Position numbers and translations under genes: made by a program. From Poriferisodalis sp963663635 (GTDB taxonomy: Bacteria; Actinomycetota; Acidimicrobiia; Acidimicrobiales; Poriferisodalaceae): 64,000 bases of DNA. Under the pieces are notes generated by a model, which saw only the letters and a list, made by a program, of their open reading frames with translations, had not been told where the DNA came from and did not search any database. The DNA lies in NCBI GenBank assembly GCA_963663635.2, contig CAXXMY010000020.1, positions 100,398-164,397 of the forward strand, given 5' to 3'. Shown in pieces: positions 58,812 to 64,000 of the stretch (positions are counted from its first letter, which is position 1; each line of letters opens with the position of its first letter).

Positions 58812-59268
58812 TCAGCTTGGGCGAGCCGTGATGAACACCGGGATCCCGCGGTCGGTCTTTTGCTGGTACTCCGCATAGGGTGAGAAAGCTTCCACGCAGC
58901 GTTCCCACCAAGCCGCGCGCTCTTCGCCGGTCACGAGCCGCACCGTCGTCTCGAACGGCTCGGGACCGTCCTGAAATCAGCACAGTCGGGTCGGCCACCA
59001 GGTTGTGGTACCAGCCCGGATGCGCGGGTGCGCCTCCCTTGGAGCCGACAATGGCGTACTCGCCCTCGTGCTCGACGCGCATCAACGGAACCTTGCGCAC
59101 CAGTCCGGTCCGATGTCCCACCGTGGTCATGACGATGACCGGCAAGCCGGTGTCGCGCAGCGTGTTGGCGTCAGCGCCCGCTGATGCCTCGTACGCATCG
59201 GCCTGCTCCCTCACCCAATCCCACGTGCTGGGCCCGTAATCGCCGTCGAATCTGTCGCTTTGGGCCAT
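58812..59268 (-). pseudogene. DDN-family deazaflavin (F420)-dependent nitroreductase-like protein, frameshifted
   Basis: 151 codons when repaired. The first part DANTLRDTGLPVIVMTTVGH, RKVPLMRVEHEGEYAIVGSKGGAPAHPGWYHNL is the F420-binding split-barrel fold of the DDN family. After VADPTVLI the frame is lost. A frame one base over gives the family ending (QDGPEPFETTVRLVTGEERA, WWERCVEAFSPYAEYQQKTD, GIPVFITARPS) to a stop at 58812. One extra T near 58976 (ATTTCAG for ATTCAG) explains it. It is convergent with the also frameshifted M20 gene, 320 bp away. Confidence 0.85.
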
Positions 59269-59320
59269 GCGGTGAAATCTACGTCGGTGAAGCGTTCGCG
59301 AGCCGAGGTTGGCGCACGCC

Positions 59321-59326
59321 TACGAT
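59321..59326 (+). promoter_or_regulatory. -10 box of a leaderless promoter
   Basis: TACGAT, 7 nt before GTG 59334, with no ribosome site between. It supports that start over ATG 59343. Confidence 0.5.
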
Positions 59327-59333
59327 CCTGAGC

Positions 59334-59783
59334 GTGCAGATCATGTCCGCCCTCTTCATCGAACATTTCGACATGCGCCAGGCCGCTGGCGGCGCAGCCC
59401 GCATCGATCTCAGCGGTGTGCACTTCTCAATGGCGGCGCCTGGGCCATTCCCGGTCACCATCAACCCGCACATGCTCGTGCTTGTTCGGTGCCCGTCCAC
59501 TCACAGTGGCCTCGCCGCGCTCGAGGTGCGCTTCCTACGCGGCGACACCCAGATCGCCCGCAACGTGCAGCCGCTCAGCGTGGAGCCCGGCAAGTTCGGC
59601 TACAACCTCGTCCAGGCCGACCTCACGTTCGACGAGCCGTCCACTATCGAGGCCCATTGCCGGATCGATCAGGGTGAGGTCGTCGTGGTGCCGTTGACCA
59701 TGAGTCCTCCCGCCGACGAAGACGACGGTTCCGAACCCGCTGCCGGCGGCTGGACCGGTACGCCCGCGGAACACGAGGGCTAG
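59334..59783 (+). CDS. hypothetical protein, DUF6941-like
   Basis: 149 residues. The start MQIMSALFIEHFDMRQAAGG and the following IDLSGVHFSMAAPGPFPVTI fit the all-beta DUF6941 family of unknown role. The Pro/Asp/Glu-rich tail is probably disordered. It stands 15 bp before the FIST gene on the same strand, so they are probably one operon. GTG 59334 is chosen on the TACGAT box. Confidence 0.65.
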   Translation: MQIMSALFIEHFDMRQAAGGAARIDLSGVHFSMAAPGPFPVTINPHMLVLVRCPSTHSGLAALEVRFLRGDTQIARNVQPLSVEPGKFGYNLVQADLTFDEPSTIEAHCRIDQGEVVVVPLTMSPPADEDDGSEPAAGGWTGTPAEHEG

Positions 59784-59798
59784 GCGGGTCGGTCGTCG

Positions 59799-60974
59799 AT
59801 GCCGTTCACCGTCGGACTGTCACAGCACATCGATCCTGGCATCGCCGTTGGCGAAGTCGTCGGACGTGTGCTGGATCGCCTCGGACCCTCGCCGGACATC
59901 GCACTCCTGTTCACGTCGGGCGAACACTGCCGAGCGTCGGAGAAGATCGCGGCAACAATCGCCGAGCTGCTCGATCCCACGGCGTTCATCGGCACCACGG
60001 CGTGCTCGGTCGCGGCCGGAGAGCGTGAGATCGAAGAAGACACCGCTGTGGTGCTGTGGGCAGGCACGTTGGGCTCCGGCGACGGGCCGAGGGCGCGCGC
60101 CGTGAGGCTGGCAGGCATACACGACCCGACGGTCGACGACGAGTCCCTCGAAGCGGCGTTCGCAGAGGTGGTCACTGCCGGGGATCACTCGTTGATCCTG
60201 CTGGCGGACCCCTTCTCGTTCGGAGTCGATGCGGCACTCACGCACTGGGCCGAGCGCTGGCCGCAGGTGAGCGTCCTGGGCGGCTTGGCGTCAGCGGCAC
60301 CCATGCCCGGAGGCAACCGCGTCATCGTCGACGGCAGCGTGCACTCTGATGGCGCAGTGGCTCTCGTGGTCGGCGGCTCGGCGACCGTGACGCATCTGGT
60401 CTCCCAAGGCTGCCGGCCCATCGGCCAGCCGTACATCATCACCTCCGCCGAGGGCAACGTCGTGCGTGCCCTGGGCGGGAAGCCGCCGTTCGAACGGCTG
60501 CAGCGCACGTTCGAACAGCTTGAGCCCGCCGACCAGCGCCTTGTCCAACGCGGGCTGCACGTCGGCCGCGTCACCGATGAACGCAAGATCGAGTTCGGGC
60601 GAGGCGACTTCCTGATCCGCGGACTTCTCGGCGCGGACCGCTCCACTGGAGCGATGGCGATCGGCGATGACGCCCCCGTCGGTGCAACGGTGCAATTCCA
60701 CGTGCGCGATGCTCGGACAGCGGACGAAGACCTGCGCGCAGCACTCGAAGAATCGACGACGGCGCAGGGAGCGCTGCTGTTCACCTGCAACGGTCGTGGA
60801 ACGCATCTGTTCGACACTCCGCATCACGACGCTGCGATCCTCGCCGAGCACGCTTCGGCCGAGGTGGGCGGGATGTTCTGCGCCGGGGAAATCGGCCCGG
60901 TCGGCTCGCGTTCGTATGTGCACGGCTTCACTGCCTCGATGGCGTTGTTCGCTGACGAAGACGTCCCCGCATGA
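59799..60974 (+). CDS. FIST N and C domain sensor-type protein
   Basis: 391 residues. FIST_N covers about 20-210 (IALLFTSGEHCRASEKIAAT, FIGTTACSVAAGEREIE, VLGGLASAAPMPGGNRVIV) and FIST_C 210-370 (ALGGKPPFERLQRTFEQL, GDFLIRGLLGADRSTGAMA, GMFCAGEIGPVGSRSYVHGF). FIST proteins are thought to sense small ligands such as amino acids. No kinase or regulator is attached or adjacent. Cytoplasmic. Confidence 0.9.
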   Translation: MPFTVGLSQHIDPGIAVGEVVGRVLDRLGPSPDIALLFTSGEHCRASEKIAATIAELLDPTAFIGTTACSVAAGEREIEEDTAVVLWAGTLGSGDGPRARAVRLAGIHDPTVDDESLEAAFAEVVTAGDHSLILLADPFSFGVDAALTHWAERWPQVSVLGGLASAAPMPGGNRVIVDGSVHSDGAVALVVGGSATVTHLVSQGCRPIGQPYIITSAEGNVVRALGGKPPFERLQRTFEQLEPADQRLVQRGLHVGRVTDERKIEFGRGDFLIRGLLGADRSTGAMAIGDDAPVGATVQFHVRDARTADEDLRAALEESTTAQGALLFTCNGRGTHLFDTPHHDAAILAEHASAEVGGMFCAGEIGPVGSRSYVHGFTASMALFADEDVPA

Positions 60975-61021
60975 CGGCGCAAGCCCAGCGATGAGGGGAC
61001 TCCGAGCGCGCCGTGATCGGC

Positions 61022-61077
61022 GAGCCCCGAACCATGAACACAGGATCGTGAGCCCCGAACAGTGAGCACAGAACTCG
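61022..61077 (+). repeat. 28-bp duplication over the transketolase start
   Basis: GAGCCCCGAACNNTGARCACAG occurs twice at a 28-bp period. The first copy gives ATGAACACAG, opening a five-codon frame that ends in TGA; the second gives GTGAGCACAG, the transketolase start. Confidence 0.75.
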
Positions 61078-63011
61078 AAGCCCGCCAAATCAACACGATC
61101 CGGGCGCTGGCAGCCGATGCGGTGATGCGCGCACGCAGCGGGCACACCGGCACGGCCATGGCGTTGGCACCCCTGGCACATGTGCTGGTCACCCGCATCA
61201 TGCGGTACGACGCCACCGCACCGGACTGGGCCGACCGAGACCGCTTCATCCTCTCCGCGGGCCATGCGTCGATGCTCATCTATGCGATGACGCACTTGCT
61301 GGGCTATGGCGTGACGCTCGACGACATCCGCGCCTTCCGCCAGCTGGGCTCGATCACGGCCGGGCATCCCGAACGCGGGCTGGCGCCAGGCGTCGAGGTG
61401 ACCACCGGCCCGCTGGGCCAAGGCTTCGCCAACGCGGTCGGCATGGCGATCGCCGAGCGGAACCTGCGGGCGCGCTTGGGGGCCGACCTCGTCGACCACC
61501 GCACGTTCGTCATCGTGAGCGACGGTGATCTGATGGAGGGAATCAGCCACGAAGCCGCCTCGCTCGCCGGTCATCAGCAGCTCGGCAGGCTGATCGCGAT
61601 CTACGACGACAACCGCATCACGATCGACGGCAGCACCTCCCTGGCGCTGAGCGACGACGCAGCACTTCGATTCCGCGCATACGGCTGGGACGTGACCGAC
61701 GTCGGCGAAGCTGCCGAGGACCTCGACACGCTGGAGCGCGCCGTACGAGGAGCGCTGCTGGTCAACGACCGCCCGTCGATGATCATCGTGCGCAGCCATA
61801 TCGGATACCCCATGCCCACCGCCATCGACACCCCAGCGGCGCACGGCGCAATCACCGATGCGTCCGAGATTGCTGCGGCCAAGCGCGCCATGGGCATGGA
61901 TCCCGAAACCGAATTCGTCGTGGACGACGACGTGGCGCAGGCCTACCTCGAAGCAGGTCGGCGAGGCGAGTCCGTACGTGTCGAGTGGGAATCGCGGCTC
62001 GCTGCGAGCGGTCACGATCGCGCGTGGCTGGAAGCGCTGTGGTCGGCTCGGGCCACCGAAGGCGCCGAGGGGTCGGCGCCAGTGTTCGTCGCCGGCACGC
62101 AGATGGCGACGCGAGTCGCTGCCAATCGAGTCCTCGATGCTGCGCTCGACACAGTGCCAGCGCTCATCTGCGGTGGAGCGGACCTCACCGGCAACACCGG
62201 CACCAACGTGACCGCGGAAGTGCTGTCCGCGGCAAATCCCGGGGGGCGCAAGCTCTTCTACGGGGTCCGCGAACATGCGATGGGCGCAATCGCCAACGGC
62301 ATGGCACTGCACGGTGGCGTATTGCCCGTCGTGGGCACATTCCTCGTGTTCAGCGATTACATGCGGCCGGCCGTGCGACTGGCAGCGCTGAGCGGCGCCA
62401 AGACGGTGTTCGCATGGAGTCATGATTCGATCGGCGTCGGCGAGGACGGACCGACGCATCAGCCGGTCGAGCACCTCGCGTCGCTGCGTGCCATCCCGGG
62501 CCTCTGCGTCATCCGGCCCGCAGACGCGAACGAGACCGCTCAGGCATGGCAGGTCGCGGTGAACCGCGACGGGCCCACAGCGCTTGTGCTCACCCGTCAG
62601 AACGTGCCGGTGCTCGACGGCACAGACCGCGCAGGGCAGGTGGCGCGCGGCGCGTACATCCTCATCGATACGCCGTCTCCGCTCGTCATCCTGGCGGGCA
62701 CGGGCAGCGAGGTGCAGTGCTGCACTGAGGCTGCGGGGCTGCTGGCACCGGACGGCATCGCCACCACCGTGGTGTCGATGCCCAGCTGGGACCTCTTCGA
62801 GGCTCAAAGCGTCGAATACCGTTCGTCGGTGCTGCCTCGGGGCGTGCCCGTTCTGGGCGTGGAAGCTGCAGCACCATTTGGCTGGGACCGCTATGCCGAC
62901 GCCACCGTGACCATGCATCGCTTCGGAGCGAGTGCTCCTGGCGGTGAATTGATGACGCACTTCGGCTTCACAGCCCAAGCAATCGCCGACGCCGCCCGCA
63001 AGCTCATCTAG
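61062..63011 (+). CDS. tkt: transketolase
   Basis: Thiamine-diphosphate enzyme of the non-oxidative pentose phosphate pathway. 649 residues with family motifs: SGHTGTAMALAPLAHVL, TTGPLGQGFANAVGMAIAE, VIVSDGDLMEGISHEAASLA with the ThDP/Mg site, REHAMGAIANGMALHGG, HDSIGVGEDGPTHQPVEHLA and GVEAAAPFGWDRY. The GTG at 61062 sits in the second copy of a 28-bp duplication, with no clear ribosome site. The transaldolase gene follows 123 bp later. Confidence 0.95.
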   Translation: MSTELEARQINTIRALAADAVMRARSGHTGTAMALAPLAHVLVTRIMRYDATAPDWADRDRFILSAGHASMLIYAMTHLLGYGVTLDDIRAFRQLGSITAGHPERGLAPGVEVTTGPLGQGFANAVGMAIAERNLRARLGADLVDHRTFVIVSDGDLMEGISHEAASLAGHQQLGRLIAIYDDNRITIDGSTSLALSDDAALRFRAYGWDVTDVGEAAEDLDTLERAVRGALLVNDRPSMIIVRSHIGYPMPTAIDTPAAHGAITDASEIAAAKRAMGMDPETEFVVDDDVAQAYLEAGRRGESVRVEWESRLAASGHDRAWLEALWSARATEGAEGSAPVFVAGTQMATRVAANRVLDAALDTVPALICGGADLTGNTGTNVTAEVLSAANPGGRKLFYGVREHAMGAIANGMALHGGVLPVVGTFLVFSDYMRPAVRLAALSGAKTVFAWSHDSIGVGEDGPTHQPVEHLASLRAIPGLCVIRPADANETAQAWQVAVNRDGPTALVLTRQNVPVLDGTDRAGQVARGAYILIDTPSPLVILAGTGSEVQCCTEAAGLLAPDGIATTVVSMPSWDLFEAQSVEYRSSVLPRGVPVLGVEAAAPFGWDRYADATVTMHRFGASAPGGELMTHFGFTAQAIADAARKLI

Positions 63012-63134
63012 CCCACGGACGGGGTGCCGCCGCAAATTCCATGTTCGCGGCGTTGGGCACGACAGACTGAGCCAACCACGAACGGCGACCAAGACGAGAA
63101 CGCTGCCGCCCGCGACGCGGCGGAGGGACACGAC

Positions 63135-64000
63135 ATGAGAGATGGCACAAGAGGCGGAGCCATGATCGGACGGCTCGCGGCGCTGAATGAAGAGCACCAG
63201 CAGAGTCCCTGGCTCGACAACCTGCGACGGGGCTGGCTGACCGGCGGTGAACTGAACCAGTGGGTGGAACGCGGAATCCGTGGCCTGACGTCGAATCCCT
63301 CGATTTTCCAGAAGGCAATCGAATCCTCCGACGACTACGACGAACAATTCGGCGATCTTGTGCGCAGCGGCGATTCGGTGGACAACGCGTACTGGCAGCT
63401 CGTGAACACCGACATCTCAGGTGCGCTGAGCGCGCTCGGTCCGGTCCACGACGCATCGAACGGTGCCGACGGATTCGTCTCGGTAGAAGTGGATCCAGCT
63501 CTGGCGCACGACACCCGAGCGACCGTGCGCGCTGCACGTGAATTGCACGAGTCCATAGCGCGGCCGAACCTGATGGTGAAGATTCCCGGTACGGCCGAAG
63601 GACTGCCTGCGATCAGGCAGATGATCGCCGAGGGCCGCAGCATCAACGTGACGCTCATCTTCTCAGTGGCTCGCTACGAGCAGGTGGCAGAGGCGTACAT
63701 GAGCGGGCTGGAGGATCGGGTCGCTGCGGGCAAGACTGATCTGCGCGCCATCGCAAGTGTGGCTTCGTTCTTCGTCAGCAGAACCGACACCGAGGTGGAC
63801 CGCCGTCTCGATGCCGTCGGCACTCAGAGTGCTTTGGCGTTGCAGGGCCGTACGGCGGTGGCCCAAGCACAAGCTGCGTACGGTCGCTTCGCCGAGATCT
63901 TCAGCGGTCCGCGCTGGGAGGCTCTCGAAGCGCTGGGTGCGCAGTGCCAGCGCCCGCTGTGGGCGTCCACCAGCACGAAGAACCCCGCATATCCAGACAC
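63135..64000 (+). CDS. tal: transaldolase (3' partial)
   Basis: Partner of transketolase in the pentose phosphate pathway. 288 complete codons are visible before the window ends. QSPWLDNLRRGWLTGGEL, GIRGLTSNPSIFQKAI, FVSVEVDPALAHDT, NLMVKIPGTAEGL (Schiff-base Lys), INVTLIFSVARYEQV, ASVASFFVSRTDTEVDRRL and WASTSTKNPAYPD follow the actinobacterial long form (about 370 residues), so some 80 are missing. The ATG at 63135 has GGAGGG 7 nt upstream; ATG 63162 (MIGRL) is an alternative that fits homologous N-termini. Confidence 0.92.
   Translation, partial: MRDGTRGGAMIGRLAALNEEHQQSPWLDNLRRGWLTGGELNQWVERGIRGLTSNPSIFQKAIESSDDYDEQFGDLVRSGDSVDNAYWQLVNTDISGALSALGPVHDASNGADGFVSVEVDPALAHDTRATVRAARELHESIARPNLMVKIPGTAEGLPAIRQMIAEGRSINVTLIFSVARYEQVAEAYMSGLEDRVAAGKTDLRAIASVASFFVSRTDTEVDRRLDAVGTQSALALQGRTAVAQAQAAYGRFAEIFSGPRWEALEALGAQCQRPLWASTSTKNPAYPD

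Noticed and set aside
60291..63347. A 1018-codon open frame on the minus strand opposite the FIST and transketolase genes
   Set aside because: Its residues are Arg/His/Val-rich with no domain, and it lies opposite two well-recognised genes; high GC content keeps such shadow frames open.

Overview
The window is high-GC, densely coded DNA from an actinobacterium, most likely a member of or close to Acidimicrobiia (inference). The reasons are a monomeric NADP isocitrate dehydrogenase, a mycothiol-type nitroreductase homologue, an F420-type (DDN) oxidoreductase, two tandem CaiB/BaiF CoA-transferases, many CoA-ester and hydrolase genes, and many start codons lying only 6-9 nt after a TAnnnT box with no Shine-Dalgarno sequence (leaderless transcripts). 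There are no rRNA, tRNA, CRISPR or phage genes.

Layout. 1-8.5 kb: a cut-off tandem CoA-transferase, VOC protein, ung, phosphotransferase, PLP decarboxylase, hisC and a polysaccharide deacetylase. 8.5-10.5 kb: small membrane proteins, a PIN toxin-antitoxin pair and a gene-free stretch with an orphan terminator. 10.5-24 kb: second tandem CoA-transferase, epoxide hydrolase, acyl-CoA ligase, a broken MFS exporter with an HxlR regulator, a methyltransferase carrying an in-frame repeat, enoyl-CoA hydratase, three hydrolases and a DsbA-like protein. 24-29 kb: a molybdopterin oxidoreductase whose catalytic gene is frameshifted, its fused Fe-S/NrfD subunit, and a betaine-type ABC ATPase stub. 29-39 kb: SDR, hydrolases, amidohydrolase, quinone reductase, ribH, a HyuA-HyuB fusion and a MOSC protein. 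39-47 kb: an SbcCD/YhaON-like nuclease-ATPase pair, VapBC, an IS630 element, an HD protein and ilvE. 47-56 kb: a FadB-like fusion, TauD-type dioxygenase, Ldh-type dehydrogenase, ParDE-like module, FAD dehydrogenase and icd. 56-64 kb: argG, two frameshifted genes back to back, DUF6941-like and FIST proteins, transketolase and a cut-off transaldolase.

Working together. argG diverges from a (frameshifted) ArgE/DapE-type deacylase; transketolase and transaldolase form the non-oxidative pentose-phosphate pair; the CoA-transferases, acyl-CoA ligase, crotonase and FadB-like fusion suggest breakdown of varied carboxylic acids; the Mo catalytic and Fe-S/membrane genes overlap by 4 nt as an operon.

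Most interesting signals: (1) a dispersed repeat of about 65-135 bp in four copies, one inserted in frame inside a methyltransferase where it encodes about 60 extra residues; (2) a 15-bp tandem repeat in the Mo enzyme gene in which a 5-bp duplication exactly accounts for a frameshift; (3) an orphan rho-independent terminator preceded by hairpins, suggesting an unannotated small RNA; (4) a consistent leaderless-promoter signature that decides several start codons. Five disrupted genes point either to genome decay or to assembly errors; raw reads would separate these.
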